Below the pieces are notes generated by a model. That model was not told the origin of the DNA. It saw only the letters and a list, made by a program, of their open reading frames with translations, and ran no database searches. From Streptomyces sp. NBC_01549 (GTDB taxonomy: Bacteria; Actinomycetota; Actinomycetes; Streptomycetales; Streptomycetaceae): 64,000 bases of DNA. A program made the translations under genes and the position numbers. Shown here in pieces: positions 41,087 to 51,519 of this stretch. The DNA is taken from the NCBI RefSeq assembly GCF_026339955.1, contig NZ_JAPEPW010000005.1, positions 186,001 to 250,000 of the forward strand, read 5' to 3'. Every line of letters begins with the position of its first letter. The stretch's first letter is position 1.

Positions 41087-41634
41087 CTAGCCCCCCGTTC
41101 CTCGTCAATGGCGCTCCCCGCGAGAGCTGGAAGAAGTTTAGACACCGACCCGCCAACCGGAGATCACTTTGAGTGAAACGGGCCAACCCGGCTGCCGCGA
41201 CCGTCGATCGCCGTGCGACGGTTGTCCAGTTCCGCAGCACTCCTGAACCCCCAGCAGCTGCCCGACCTGCTCCCATCCGCGCATTCCGTCACCGCTCGAT
41301 CCGCATTTCGTCGGCTCCACCCACCGTGCTCGGGGCGCTGACCGCGGCCCGGTCGGCCATGCGCTGCGCACTGCGGGTGACGCCGCAGTCTGGGCCTGAC
41401 CAGCTGTGCTACGAACAGCGCTGGGAAGGACGCCACCGATGGGACGGTCCGCTGCAGGTGTGCGACCGGCCGACCTGCGGCCGCTGCCTACCACTGAAGG
41501 CGACGGCGGAAGAGGCACGGCCCAGCGGAAGCCATCGTCGGACAGATGGAGGCGAGACCACTGCCGAGAACGCATGACCTGCGGGCGCGGCGGTCGACGA
41601 TGCGAGGCTGCCTAGCGCGAGCAACATAGGATCC
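41087..41634. other. intergenic region, no convincing gene
   Basis: About 550 bases. Open frames on both strands lack protein-like sequence. A short plus-strand phrase (GPDQLCYEQRWEGRHRWDGP) could be a remnant, but I cannot assign it. The promoter of the minus-strand EACC1-like gene should lie at the left end. Confidence 0.35.
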
Positions 41635-41922
41635 ATGAACGTGGCACACACATTCGACGGTCTCGTGGAGATGCAGAAGGCGGCCGATGAGGCGCACGGC
41701 CGGGTCCTGGAACTGCGGGACACCTACGGCCGTCCCACGGTGACCCCGTGGCCGCCAGAGCAGACCGAGACGTACGAACAGGCCTGGCAGCACTGGAGGA
41801 AGCTAGCCGGTGAAGCCCAGGCCGCCGTCACCGCGCACGCCAAAGACGAGGACAAACCCCGGTTCGAAGTCGAGGCCGCAGTACGGACCACGGCCCGGCA
41901 TCCGGAAGCAGCGACGGCCTAG
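41635..41922 (+). CDS. hypothetical protein, 95 aa
   Basis: ATG 41635 after AGGATCC gives MNVAHTFDGLVEMQKAADEA, HGRVLELRDTYGRPTVTPWP and ETYEQAWQHWRKLAGEAQAA. It is a helical, acidic, probably coiled-coil protein. No family recognised. It is isolated, and the 340 bases that follow (41923-42262) hold no gene. Confidence 0.55.
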   Translation: MNVAHTFDGLVEMQKAADEAHGRVLELRDTYGRPTVTPWPPEQTETYEQAWQHWRKLAGEAQAAVTAHAKDEDKPRFEVEAAVRTTARHPEAATA

Positions 41923-42262
41923 AAGGTCACCGCGCCCGTCCTTTGGTCTGCATCACCGCAACGATCGTGCCCCCAGCGGGAGACGCGCGTAGTGCACTGC
42001 GGGCAGTCCAGCACGCAGCCGACTTCGAACTCCGGCCCGGTGTACGGGATGACGGACACCGTGCCGGGCGCACCCCCTCCATCCCGGCGCGGGCCGGAGG
42101 TATTGGGCCGGGACGGTGCGCGCCGAACGGCACCGCGGCCGGTGTAGCTGGAGCCGGGCCCGTCGGGTCTGCCGGCTGGAGCCCGCGGCCGGGGGGAAAT
42201 CGGCGGTGATGCGGCGGCCCGCCCGGCAGAATCGGGTGACCGACACGCCCTTTGGGGGAGCT

Positions 42263-43087
42263 ATGCAGGAACTCCGCTTCGACGACGACATCCGGTTCAC
42301 CGCGGCAGTCAGCAGCGACCAAACGTGGCTGCAACGCGCGCTGGGAGCCCACCAGTTGGGCGTCCAGCTCGCCGTCGGGGTGTCGCCCTTCACCGAGGCC
42401 GGGAAGATCCTCGTCCTGGAGGCGGACCTGTTCGGCTTCGAGACGACGGGGCAGCGTTCCCGGCTCGCCCGGACCACGGCGAACCTGGCGTACACCCCGA
42501 CGGTGACCGTCCACCGCGTGAACCTGTCGTTCCCGCTGACGTCGTTGCAGGTCCACGCGATCGAGGAGGGCCGCACCGGCGACGTCCGGTTCGAGATCGA
42601 CCTCAACGCGACCCTGCCGCAGGCGCCCGGATACCCGGGGAGCGCCCAGGACACGGCGTACATCACCATCGCCAAGAGCCGGTGGGAACAGCAGCTCGCG
42701 CAGCTGGGGCCGTCCGCCGCGTTCGAGATGGCCGTGCCGTACCCGCTCGGCGATCCGGAGCGGGATGAGGTCGGCCGGACGCTGCGGGAGGCGCAGCGGC
42801 TGCTGACCGTGGGCGAGGTCCGGGCGTCGATCCTGGAGGTCAGGCGGGCGCTGGAGTGGGTTCGGGAGAACGTCACCTGGGACAACCCCGGATCGAGGAA
42901 GCAAGCCAGCCAGTGCAACCAGACCGAGCGGTGGTGGCGGATCCAGGACGCCCTGTACGGCCAGACCTGCGGCGCCCTGCACAACGACGCGGTCACCAAG
43001 ACCTTCAAGTACGACCGGGCCGAGGCGGAGACGCTGCTGGCGATGACGGCCGCACTGCTGCGGAACGTGCCCGGCACCAGCGCGTGA
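42263..43087 (+). CDS. hypothetical protein with a C-terminal HEPN-like helical region
   Basis: ATG 42263 follows GGGGGAG and gives MQELRFDDDIRFTAAVSSDQ, 274 residues in all. The first 130 residues look like a beta-sandwich (TPTVTVHRVNLSFPLTSLQV). The last 110 are helical: LLTVGEVRASILEVRRALEW, then IQDALYGQTCGALHNDAVTK and ETLLAMTAALLRNVP. The pattern of a helical bundle that keeps a count of alternating Leu/Ala helices resembles HEPN-like or AbiV-type domains, but I do not see the R-x4-6-H motif clearly. It heads a run of small genes at 43131 and 43712. Confidence 0.5.
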   Translation: MQELRFDDDIRFTAAVSSDQTWLQRALGAHQLGVQLAVGVSPFTEAGKILVLEADLFGFETTGQRSRLARTTANLAYTPTVTVHRVNLSFPLTSLQVHAIEEGRTGDVRFEIDLNATLPQAPGYPGSAQDTAYITIAKSRWEQQLAQLGPSAAFEMAVPYPLGDPERDEVGRTLREAQRLLTVGEVRASILEVRRALEWVRENVTWDNPGSRKQASQCNQTERWWRIQDALYGQTCGALHNDAVTKTFKYDRAEAETLLAMTAALLRNVPGTSA

Positions 43088-43130
43088 CGGGGCGTCCCGG
43101 CCTCCGCCCCGCGACCGAAACGAGGACCGC

Positions 43131-43628
43131 ATGGCAATCGAGCACAACGGCATTGCAGGCCCCTACTTCGAGTACGACGGACTGCCCGCCCTGCATGCGG
43201 TGGATAAGGATCTGCCGCTGATCCATCCGTACGCCCCGGTGATGCCTGGCCGCTACGTCACGCCCGGCGGCGGACGGCTCACCATCCGCCCGCCGGAGAA
43301 GCCCGCCCACATCCGGATCACGCTGGACCACCTGGGCTGTCCTGCCCAGCTCACCGACGAGAAGAACGCTGCCTTCAAGCGGCTCGCCCTGGCCGCCGAG
43401 GGGTACTGCGTGCAGGCCGGGTGCCGACACCGCGCCGCGTACGCGGACGGGGTGCTGCGCATCTTCGAGGTGCGCAACGGGAGCATCGCGCTCGCCGCGT
43501 TCGTGCGCGCCGCGCTCGCGGTCGAGCTGGGGGACTTCGCTTCCACGGACCGGCTCTTGCAGGAGGCTGAAGGACTGACCGGGCCTGTCCGCCGGGAGGG
43601 CGAGGGGGGCCAGGCCAGCGGCGGATAG
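43131..43628 (+). CDS. hypothetical protein, 165 aa
   Basis: MAIEHNGIAGPYFEYDGLPA starts the protein 43 bases after the previous gene. It contains a Pro/Gly-rich middle (MPGRYVTPGGGRLTIRPPEK) and a small Cys/His pattern (EGYCVQAGCRHRAAYADG). No family recognised. Probably cotranscribed with the 274-aa gene. Confidence 0.5.
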   Translation: MAIEHNGIAGPYFEYDGLPALHAVDKDLPLIHPYAPVMPGRYVTPGGGRLTIRPPEKPAHIRITLDHLGCPAQLTDEKNAAFKRLALAAEGYCVQAGCRHRAAYADGVLRIFEVRNGSIALAAFVRAALAVELGDFASTDRLLQEAEGLTGPVRREGEGGQASGG

Positions 43629-43711
43629 GCGCCCCGTGGCCGCTCTTGATGCGGACCGCCCTCGACCTCGTCACAACCTCCGTCCAGGGCCTCCATAACA
43701 GGGGGCGCCTG

Positions 43712-43891
43712 ATGTCCGACTACCGGGGCGAGCCGCTCGACGAGGTGCTCGAGCGCTTCACCGAGGCTTCCGGCAGGGCGCGGGACCTCGCGGGCGACCT
43801 GCACGGCACCTTGAGCAGGGCCCACTCCGCGGTCGGTCACCTTGCGTACAAGGAGATGCCCGAAGAGCAGGAGTCGGCAGCGCGTAGTTGA
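43712..43891 (+). CDS. hypothetical protein, 59 aa
   Basis: ATG 43712 with GGGGGC seven bases upstream gives MSDYRGEPLDEVLERFTEAS, GRARDLAGDLHGTLSRAHSA and VGHLAYKEMPEEQESA. Helical and acidic. An upstream ATG at 43646 is also in frame. Family unknown. Confidence 0.45.
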   Translation: MSDYRGEPLDEVLERFTEASGRARDLAGDLHGTLSRAHSAVGHLAYKEMPEEQESAARS

Positions 43892-44017
43892 GCCTGCCTG
43901 TTCGGCGCGGGGCGATCCTCTGCAGGCGGAGTGAGCGAAGGCCGGGTCCCGGCCTTGGCCCTTCCATGCTGCGGCTCGCCGGTGAGTGCTTCAAGCGGTC
44001 AACTCACATGCAACCGC

Positions 44018-44033
44018 TTCACTAGTGAGTGAA
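44018..44033. promoter_or_regulatory. inverted repeat TTCACT-N4-AGTGAA in an AT-rich promoter region
   Basis: Perfect 6-bp arms with the spacer AGTG, which also creates the palindrome CACTAGTG. It lies in the AT-rich stretch 43985-44095 before the 844-aa gene and is a likely operator, possibly for autoregulation by the Phd/YefM-like N-terminus of that protein. Confidence 0.5.
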
Positions 44034-44118
44034 TATTTCAGCTAAGTGTATGGCTCAAGCCCATGGACTGAGTCGATTCTGTTACCATAGTGGGGAGTTG
44101 AGTGCACTAGGAGGGTGA

Positions 44119-46653
44119 GTGAGCCAGGAGCCGCCGGCCGGGGCCGCGATGAACGCGACCGAAGCCCGTAAGGATCTCTACGCCCTGGTCAAGCGCGCCG
44201 AGGAGGACGGGGTCACCACGCTGATCCATAAGAGGGAGGATCGCGCTCTGCTGGTACCGCTGGACCGGTTTCCGGCAGCACGGAAACCCGACGCGTTCCC
44301 CTCACACCTGCTCAGTGCAGCGCAGAAGGACTTCGGCGACCTGATCTCGCGAGCGGCTCAAGGCCAACCGCAAGTGCTCCGTCGCAGCCGCACACCTGTC
44401 GCGGTGCTACTGCCCGTCGACACCGACTCTGCTCCCCACTCGTCACAGGCCGCGGCCATGAGCGCGGCGCCCGCAGGAGGTGCGGTGAACAGCCAAGCCA
44501 CTCAGGACCGCGGCAGCACGCCGCGCAGGCTCGCCACGCTGGGCGACACCATCGGTTCGGTGCTCGCCTCCGGCCCGGCCGGCGGCCCCACGTTCGGGCT
44601 GCCCGGCCTGGACGCCGCGACAGGCGGTCTCCAGCCGGGCCTGCTGACACTCGTCGCAGCCCCACCGGCCGGCGGCGGAAGCCTGCTCGGGCTGGCTGCC
44701 GCCAGAAAAACCGCGCTCGGCGAAAGCCGCAAGGTCCTGTACGCGGCATCGGGACCCAACCGGGCCGACATCTTCCGCCGGATCCTCGCCGCCGAGACCG
44801 GCGGCGACTACCCACGCCTAAAGCAAGGCCGCCTCACCGAACACGAACAGCAGGTCGCCCAGCAACTCCGCCAGCAGGCCTCCGTACTGCTCATCGACGA
44901 CGGCAGCGACCTGACCGCCGAAGCCATCGCGGAAACCGCCCCACACGTCGAGGACCTGGCCCTCGTGGTCGTCGACCGGCTCCAGGCCGCCCACAACGCC
45001 CGCCTTCCCCTGTCCGGGAACCGCCTCCCGGACGCCTCCCAGGTCCTGGCCTCCCTCGCACGCACCCTGCACGTGCCGGTCCTCGCCATCGTGGACAGCA
45101 CCGATCCCACGCTCCTGGGTCTCCTGGACGCCGACATCATGCTGACGCTCGCGCCGACCGAAGACCCCTCCAAAGTGGAGGTGACCGTCGCGGAACGCGA
45201 CTTCGGCGCGATCGGCTCGGCGTACCTTCAGCCCGACCTGCTGCACGCCCGCTTCCTCGACGCCGGAGCCGCCCCCGCCGGCCGTACGGGTGGCGAAGGA
45301 ACCGCACGTAATCTGGGCAGCACGATGGAGCAGGAGCTGGCCGAAGCCGCGCTCCCCTACACGTCCGGTGCCCAGCAGGGGCTGCCCGCCTCCGTCACCC
45401 ACGTGTTGGCGGCACTGCGGACCGCACTGGTCAACGGCGATCGTGAAGCCCTCGCGGAACTCGGACCGGCCCTCGCTGAGGCAGCTTCGGCACCGCCGCA
45501 ACTGCCGGACACCGCTGAAGGGCGCCGCCTCGCCTCCGCGCTGCAGGCGTACAACACCACCGCGCCCGCCGACACCACCGGGCAGCCCGAGGCCGCCGGT
45601 GTCCAGCCCGCCGCTGACAGTGGGCAAGTCCCCGACGATGTCGACGAAGAAGACGACGACAGGGACGGCCTGGCGCCGGGGGATGAGGAGGACGAGCCCG
45701 AGGGAGCCGTCTTCCCCGCCCTGAAGATCCTCAAAGACGCGGTCGCCCGCTCGAAGATGCACCCGATCCCGGTCATCCGCACCGAGGAACGCGACAGCGG
45801 GCCGTGGACCCTGATCAGCGAGGACATGGACGGCGAGCCCCGCTGGGTGCACCCCGACGTCACCCTCACGCGTGTCCCCCACATGAAGGCGAACGGGAAG
45901 CGCGTCCGACGCGACCGGCTCGACGTGCCCGACTCCTTCGGCGCAGGCGTGATGTGCCTGATCGACCGCAACGGCAGCTACCCCTCCGCCTGTTCAGCCG
46001 TCCCCCTCGCCCCGAACAAGCTCCTGCACACCGGCCCCCTCCAAGCGTTCGACAAGACCCAGGCCGGCATTTACCTCATCGAAATCCCGCAGTGGAACCA
46101 CACCGACATGCCGCACCCCCTTGGACGGATCATCGACCGGCCCGACGAGCAGGGCCGCGTGTGGGTCACCACGCCCCACATCAAGCAGCTCGAGAAACTC
46201 GTCCGCGAAGGCCACCTCGCCGCCGCGCCGACCATCCACGACTCCTGGACCGGGAAGGCCAACGAGTCGCTCTTCAAGCCCTTCTACGAGGCCACCCGGA
46301 AAGCACGGACCGAGCTCGTCCAGGTCGGCGGTGACCCCTACAAGGCGTACAAGACGCGGCTGTCCATCGCCCTGCGCCTTCTGTGGCCCAAGCGCGCGGA
46401 ACAGCGGTCCCCGTTCTGGCGGCCCGACTGGCGCATGAGCATGGTCGCCGAGGCCTCCGTCCGCCACTGGTCGGTAGCCTTCCGGGCCGTCCAGGACGGG
46501 CACAAGCTCATCGCCCTGCGCAACGTCGACGCGGCCGTCTTCTGGACACCCCCCGGCACGCCCCCCGCCACGTACCGGATCGGGACCGGCTTCGGCGAAG
46601 TGAAGGCCAAGTTCGTCCAGCCCGGCGACATCATCCCCGAAGGTGACGACTGA
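44119..46653 (+). CDS. Phd/YefM-like, RecA/DnaB-like and PolB-like fusion protein
   Basis: 844 residues, GTG start after AGGAGG. Residues 11-60 (NATEARKDLYALVKRAEEDG) and about 66-105 (AAQKDFGDLISRAAQGQPQV) are two Phd/YefM antitoxin-like DNA-binding folds in tandem. Residues 140-385 form a RecA/DnaB-like core (FGLPGLDAATGGLQPGLLTL) whose Walker A is degenerate (VAAPPAGGGS instead of GxxxxGKS) and whose B strand is ASVLLIDDGSD. An acidic linker follows at 495-535. Residues 545-840 are a separate conserved domain. LIDRNGSYPSACSAVPLAPN near 613 resembles motif A (DxxSLYPS) of family-B DNA polymerases, with possible motif B and C remnants near 740 and 803. This C-terminal type is common in Streptomyces accessory DNA. 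The next gene overlaps by one base. Confidence 0.55.
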   Translation: MSQEPPAGAAMNATEARKDLYALVKRAEEDGVTTLIHKREDRALLVPLDRFPAARKPDAFPSHLLSAAQKDFGDLISRAAQGQPQVLRRSRTPVAVLLPVDTDSAPHSSQAAAMSAAPAGGAVNSQATQDRGSTPRRLATLGDTIGSVLASGPAGGPTFGLPGLDAATGGLQPGLLTLVAAPPAGGGSLLGLAAARKTALGESRKVLYAASGPNRADIFRRILAAETGGDYPRLKQGRLTEHEQQVAQQLRQQASVLLIDDGSDLTAEAIAETAPHVEDLALVVVDRLQAAHNARLPLSGNRLPDASQVLASLARTLHVPVLAIVDSTDPTLLGLLDADIMLTLAPTEDPSKVEVTVAERDFGAIGSAYLQPDLLHARFLDAGAAPAGRTGGEGTARNLGSTMEQELAEAALPYTSGAQQGLPASVTHVLAALRTALVNGDREALAELGPALAEAASAPPQLPDTAEGRRLASALQAYNTTAPADTTGQPEAAGVQPAADSGQVPDDVDEEDDDRDGLAPGDEEDEPEGAVFPALKILKDAVARSKMHPIPVIRTEERDSGPWTLISEDMDGEPRWVHPDVTLTRVPHMKANGKRVRRDRLDVPDSFGAGVMCLIDRNGSYPSACSAVPLAPNKLLHTGPLQAFDKTQAGIYLIEIPQWNHTDMPHPLGRIIDRPDEQGRVWVTTPHIKQLEKLVREGHLAAAPTIHDSWTGKANESLFKPFYEATRKARTELVQVGGDPYKAYKTRLSIALRLLWPKRAEQRSPFWRPDWRMSMVAEASVRHWSVAFRAVQDGHKLIALRNVDAAVFWTPPGTPPATYRIGTGFGEVKAKFVQPGDIIPEGDD

Positions 46654-47225
46654 TGGCCGGCCCCACAGGCCACGGAGGATCCCTGGGCGCCGCCCTCAAC
46701 GAGCTCCTGCGCTCTCAGGTCACTCCCCGGCACCGGCTGTCGTCGTACAACGCTAAGCACTGGCACGCCCAGCTCAGCCAGCTCACCGCAACCCACCGCG
46801 GCTACCAGGCCCTGGACGAGGCCGGCCTCCACGTGACCACCAAGACACTGCTCAACTGGCTGTCCGACCCCGAATACAACATCCGCCGCAGCTACCGCGA
46901 CCTCGTCCACACCGCCTACGAGAACGTCGCCACCGTCCCCGCCGACCCGATCCCCGACCACGTCAAGAACGGCCAGTTCGAAATCAGCGGCACCGTCAAG
47001 ACCGGCAACGACGAACGCGTGCGCGGCACACGACGGGCCGCGCCCCTGCGGATCGACGGCAGCAGGGGCGACTGGGGAGCCATCGAGGAACTCTGGCTGG
47101 CCGGCGAGCTCACCGACGACGACTTCGAGGACCACTTCATCGACGACGTCATCGTGGCGGACATCGGCGAAGGCACCGACGGATGGGAGTTCCCCGGCGC
47201 CTCCTACTCCGTCGAGCTGAGGTGA
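46653..47225 (+). CDS. HTH-like partner of the Phd/PolB-like protein, 190 aa
   Basis: The ATG overlaps the previous stop by one base (TGATG), so it is the second gene of a coupled pair. MAGPTGHGGSLGAALNELLR starts it. ALDEAGLHVTTKTLLNWLSD then PEYNIRRSYRDLVHTAYENV looks like a helix-turn-helix. The C-terminal half is acidic (EEDDFEDHFIDDVIVADIGE-type). The pair resembles two-gene modules in which a large replication- or telomere-associated protein comes with a small DNA-binding partner, such as Tap/Tpg. There is no sequence match to Tpg that I can see. Confidence 0.45.
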   Translation: MAGPTGHGGSLGAALNELLRSQVTPRHRLSSYNAKHWHAQLSQLTATHRGYQALDEAGLHVTTKTLLNWLSDPEYNIRRSYRDLVHTAYENVATVPADPIPDHVKNGQFEISGTVKTGNDERVRGTRRAAPLRIDGSRGDWGAIEELWLAGELTDDDFEDHFIDDVIVADIGEGTDGWEFPGASYSVELR

Positions 47226-47414
47226 CACCACCGTGACGAATCCACTTTCATCGGAATGCAGCTACGCGAAGCGCGAGGCAATGACCTCTTCCGGCTGAAG
47301 GTGGAGGCCGCCCGCCGCCTAACGCCGGGCCGTTGATCGGCTGTGCGAGTGCCGTACCGGAGAAGTGAGAGCCGCCTTCTGCGCCCTGTTTTCACAGGCA
47401 AACGTGTCTGTGAG

Positions 47415-50400
47415 TCATGTGGTGAGGAAATCCAGCAGAATCAGCCCGCTGCTGGATCCTACTGCCAGGGCCTTGCCGTCGTGAGACCAACAGCACGAGG
47501 TCACCTCTCCATCAAACTGGAGAAGGGCGAGTACGCGACGCTCTGCCCACTCCCATACCCGCACCGTCCCGTCGATGCCACTGGTGGCGAGACGGCCGTC
47601 TACCGACCACGCCACCGACCGCACCCCTCGGGGGTGGTCGGTAAGCTCAGTCGCAGTATCGACGTCGATATTCCATACCTTTGTCGTCCCGTCGATGCCG
47701 CCGGTGGCGAGGCGGCCGTCTACCGACCAAGCCACCGAGTGCACCCAGTCCGAGTGGCCGGGCAACTGAGTGGCGGTGCCAGCGTTCACGTCCCATACCC
47801 GCGCCAGGCCGTCGTCGCTGCCAGCGGCGAGGCGGCCGTCCGGCGACCACGCCACCGACAACACCCTTCCGGTGTGGTCGGTCAGTTCGTTGGCTGTCCT
47901 GGCATGCACGTCCCACACCCGCACAGTCCCGTCTTCGCCGCTGGTGGCGAGACGGCCATCAACTGACCACGCCACCGACTGCACCCATCCGCTGTGGCCG
48001 GGCAACTCGGTCACGGTGTTGGCCTGCACGTCCCATACCCGCAATGTCCCGTACTGGCCGCTGGTGGCGAGGCGGCCATCGGCCGACCACGCCACAGAGA
48101 GCACCCCTCCGATGTTGCCGGGCAATGCGGTCACGGTGTTGGTGTGCACGTCCATGAGGTGCACCACTCCGTCGATGCCCCCTGTAGCGACGCGTCCGTC
48201 GGCCGACCACGCCACAGAGAGCACCCCTCCGCTATGGCCGGTCAGCTCAGTCGCAGTGTCAGCGTCAACGGCCCATACCCTCACCGTCCCGTCGTCTCCG
48301 CTGGTGGCGAGACGTCCGTCGGCCGACCACGCCACAGAGAGCACCCCTCCGCTGTGGCCGGTCAGCTCAGTCGCAGTGCCGGCATGCACGTCCCACACCC
48401 GCACCGTCCGGTCGTCTCCGCTGGTGGCGAGACGCCCATCGGCCGACCACGCCACCGACCGCATCCCTCCTGTGTGCCCCGGCAGCTGAGTCGCAGTGCT
48501 GGCTCCGCCGTCCCATACCAACACCATCCTGTCCCGGCCGCCGGTGGCGAGGCGGCCGTCTGCGGACCACGCCACCGACCGCACAGTTCCGGAGTGGCCG
48601 GGCAGCTCGGCAGCGGTGCCAGATTCGACATCCCACACCCGCGTCCCGTCGTCACTGCCGGTGGCGAGGCGGCCATCCGCCGACCACGCCACCGACCACA
48701 CCGTTCCGGTGTGCCCAGGCAGCTCGGTAGCGGTGCCAGCTTCGACATCCCACACCCGCGCCACGCCGTCGATGCCACCGGTGGCGAGGCGGCCATCCGC
48801 CGACCACGCCACCGACCACATCCCTCGGGTGTGGCCGGCCAACTCGGCGGCTGTGCCAGCTTGCACGTCCCAAATCCGCACCACTCCGTCCTGGCCAGCG
48901 GTGGCGAGGCGGCCGTCCGCCGACCACGCCACCGACCGCACCCAATTGGTACGGCCAGCCAACTCGGTAGCGGTGCCAGATTCGACATCCCACACCCGCG
49001 TCCCGTCGCCGCCGCCGGTGGCGAGGCGGCCATCCGCCGACCACGCCACCGACCACGCGCCTCCGCTGTGGCCGGGCAGAGTTCGGTACGCGGAAGGGTG
49101 GGTGTCGGGGAGCGGCCACCGTGGTGCAAGGCAGGGGAGGAGGGATGGGTCAGTACGGCGGCGAGCTTGGATCTGCGGGCGCCAGTGAGGGTGATGTTCC
49201 AGGCGTGCGTGGAGCTGATGGGTGGGGACGTGTGCGGGTTCATTGAGGGTGAGGAGGTGGGCGTTCTGGGCGAGGGGGCGTGCCAGGGCGAGGCTGTGGG
49301 GGCTACCGATGCGGATGAGGTCATTCCACGGGGCGTTGGGGCCGCGCTGGTTAAGGCGCATCTCCGTCCAGCGGATGTCACCGGCCACGGTCTCGGCCTG
49401 TTCCGGCCGATGGGCGGCGAGAAGGTGGCTGATGAGGTGGTCGTGGAGGTAACCCTCTGTGGCTTGCCACCAGGCCCGGCCCGGATCCGGCGTATCTGGT
49501 GCTAGCGGGGCGGCAGGCGGCAGGTTGCGGGCGACGGCGTCCACGAACGTGCAGTGGAGCCGGGCCAGGTCGTCGGGTGCGATGCGGGCGCGCAGGTACT
49601 CGCGGATGACGTCGTGGAGGTGGAGGCGTCCCTCGGCGGGTGCGAACGTGATCAGTGAAAGGTGGGCGAGGTCCTGGCACAACAGACGGGCCTGCGCCGG
49701 GGTCAGGCCGCCAGTGGCCTGCCAAAGCGCTGCCGCCAGGGTGAACGGGACCGGTTCGTCCTCAGCGAAGATCCCCAGCTCGGTGAAGCGTTTGGCGGCT
49801 TCCGGCTGCAGGAGTGTGGTGGATGCTTCCATGGATGCTTCGACAGCCTGATTGCGTAGATCGCGATCGTCCATGTCCCAGGTGCCTGCCGGGCCGTCAA
49901 CGGCCACGGGGCCCCGCTTCCGCAACTGCTGCAGCAGTTCTTCGGCCGCCTCGTGAGCATCCGTGCCGGCACTGGCATGACGGACGATGAGCCGGTTGGC
50001 CAGGCGCAGAAGCAGCGCCCACCGGCCGGTCGCCTGCAGTAGTCCGGCGACCAGCCGACGGGACAGCCGAGGCAGGTCCCGGGTGAGGACTGTTCGGCTT
50101 GCTCGGGTGTCATCTGGTCGACGTGGACTTGGGCGGCGCCGGCTGGCAGCAGTGTGGTGTTGCGGGTGGTGATCAGGCGCGCGCAGCGCGGACCGCCGAT
50201 GAGAAAGGGGGCGAGCTGGCGTTCTTCCCATACATCGTCCAGCACCAGCAAGGTACGGGGCCGTTCATCGAGCAGCCTGCCAAGATGTGCTCCCGCAGCA
50301 TCGGGGTCCGTGGCCGGCGTGCTGGTGTTCCCGGTGATCAGCGTGACGGCCTCGCCGACTTTCGCGGCGATCTCCGCGCGACTGCGTATGTCCCGGCCCA

Positions 50401-50845
50401 CCGTCACGAAGTACACGCGCTTACGGAAGTGCCGCTGCACCTGGCGTTGCCCGCACACGTGCTGTGCCAGCAGTGTTTTGCCGAACCCGCCCGACCCGCG
50501 CAGCGACGTGGTGATCCCCACCTGACCTGCCCTGGCACACACCGCCGCGACGACCTCGCGGCTCTGCTCACGGGGCACGAAGTGATCGGGCACCTGGGGT
50601 GGACTCGGCGGACGTGGGTCGTTGCGGACCGCGGGCTCGGGCCGACGCTCGATCACCACGGCCAGCACCCCGAGAACCACCATCGCCCCGCCCAGGACGC
50701 CCGTCACAGGCCAGGCATGAGCGCGCACCTGGTCCAGCAGCCCAGGCCACTTCTCGTCCCCGGTAGCCGCGTTGGCGGCCAGCCCCAGCAACGCACCCAG
50801 CAGCCCGCAGATACCGGCCAGCACGGCCAGAAATACCGTACGCAC
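47415..50845 (-). pseudogene. membrane-anchored NB-ARC/STAND NTPase with 14 WD40 repeats, one frameshift
   Basis: ATG 50845 starts MRTVFLAVLAGICGLLGALL. Membrane segments lie at residues 4-28 and 46-66. The NB-ARC core has the P-loop GSGGFGKT (117-124), Walker B LVLDDVW (200-206) and ARLITTRN. Near residue 252 (about 50090) the frame breaks. Inserting one G between EQAEQ and VLTRDLPRLSRRLVAGLLQA restores it and leads through helical domains to fourteen 40-residue WD40 repeats (two seven-blade propellers) ending at 47415. The whole would be about 1,143 residues. STAND proteins of this plan sense a ligand with the repeats and oligomerise. Bacterial versions act in phage defense or signalling. 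The shift may be decay or an error. Confidence 0.8.
47420..49095 (-). repeat. array of fourteen ~120-bp WD40-coding repeats
   Basis: Each unit encodes SVAWS(A/V/P)DGRLATGG.DG..RVWDV...TATELPG-H. Units are near-identical at the DNA level, except the first and last, so unequal recombination or gene conversion is expected. Confidence 0.9.
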
Positions 50846-51187
50846 CCCACGCCCCCCCGAACCTCACGTCCGGTCGGCAGCGTACCCGCGACCGGGGAGA
50901 CGGCCTGGCCGTACGCGGCTGACGGCGTACGTCGGCCTTTCGCCGATTGGACCGAAGCCCCCTCACAAGCGAGCCACTTGCAGAGCGGAACAGGCTTCCT
51001 TGGGATTCCTCCTCGCCTCCCGCTCCAGGCGTAATACACATCCGGCCCGGGCGAACCTGTCATCGTCGGCGGCGACGTTCACCTGCACGGCTGCATCCGG
51101 GCATCGTAGGCCGAGGGTCGGACACCGAGCCCTGGAAGGGGAAGAGTCTGCCGGTCGTGGGCGACAGAGCTCTCCTGGAGAGCCCCG
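50846..51187. other. intergenic region, no gene recognised
   Basis: About 340 bases upstream of the STAND gene. No protein-like frame. It should contain the promoter for the minus-strand STAND gene. Confidence 0.35.
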
Positions 51188-51326
51188 TTCACCGGGCTGA
51201 GTTCACGTCAGTTCGGCAAGTTCATCACCGCGTTGCGGCGCGAAGGTGCGGACCCGGTGCGCAAGGGCCGGCCGTGGAGCCTGCCGCTGGAGGACCGAGT
51301 CCTGCTGGTGTCGAGCGTCAGCCCGT
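51188..51326 (+). pseudogene. IS5-family (ISL2-type) transposase N-terminal fragment
   Basis: Plus-strand reading gives FTGLSSRQFGKFITALRREG, then ADPVRKGRPWSLPLEDRVLL and V, after which the match stops. This is the N-terminal helical region of a Streptomyces IS5-family transposase. The catalytic part is missing, so this is a remnant of an old insertion. Confidence 0.65.
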
Positions 51327-51519
51327 ACATCGGGTGCCGCCATCACCCTCGCCGTGGCTGGTGACCGAGACCACGGTGCCTTTGCCAGTGGCCCGGTTGA
51401 AACCGGCACGCCAGGAATCGCGGCCACTTGCCGACACGGCATACGTGTCCCCTGCAGCTGTGACGCCGCGGAGAAGAAGCTGGCCCGCCGCTTTCCCCGA
51501 GCGGCGGCCCAGATCGTGT

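Noticed and set aside
47994..49505. Regular ~120-bp repeats that could be mistaken for a CRISPR-like or minisatellite array.
   Set aside because: The units translate as WD40 repeats in one frame on the minus strand and there are no spacers, so they are protein-coding repeats.
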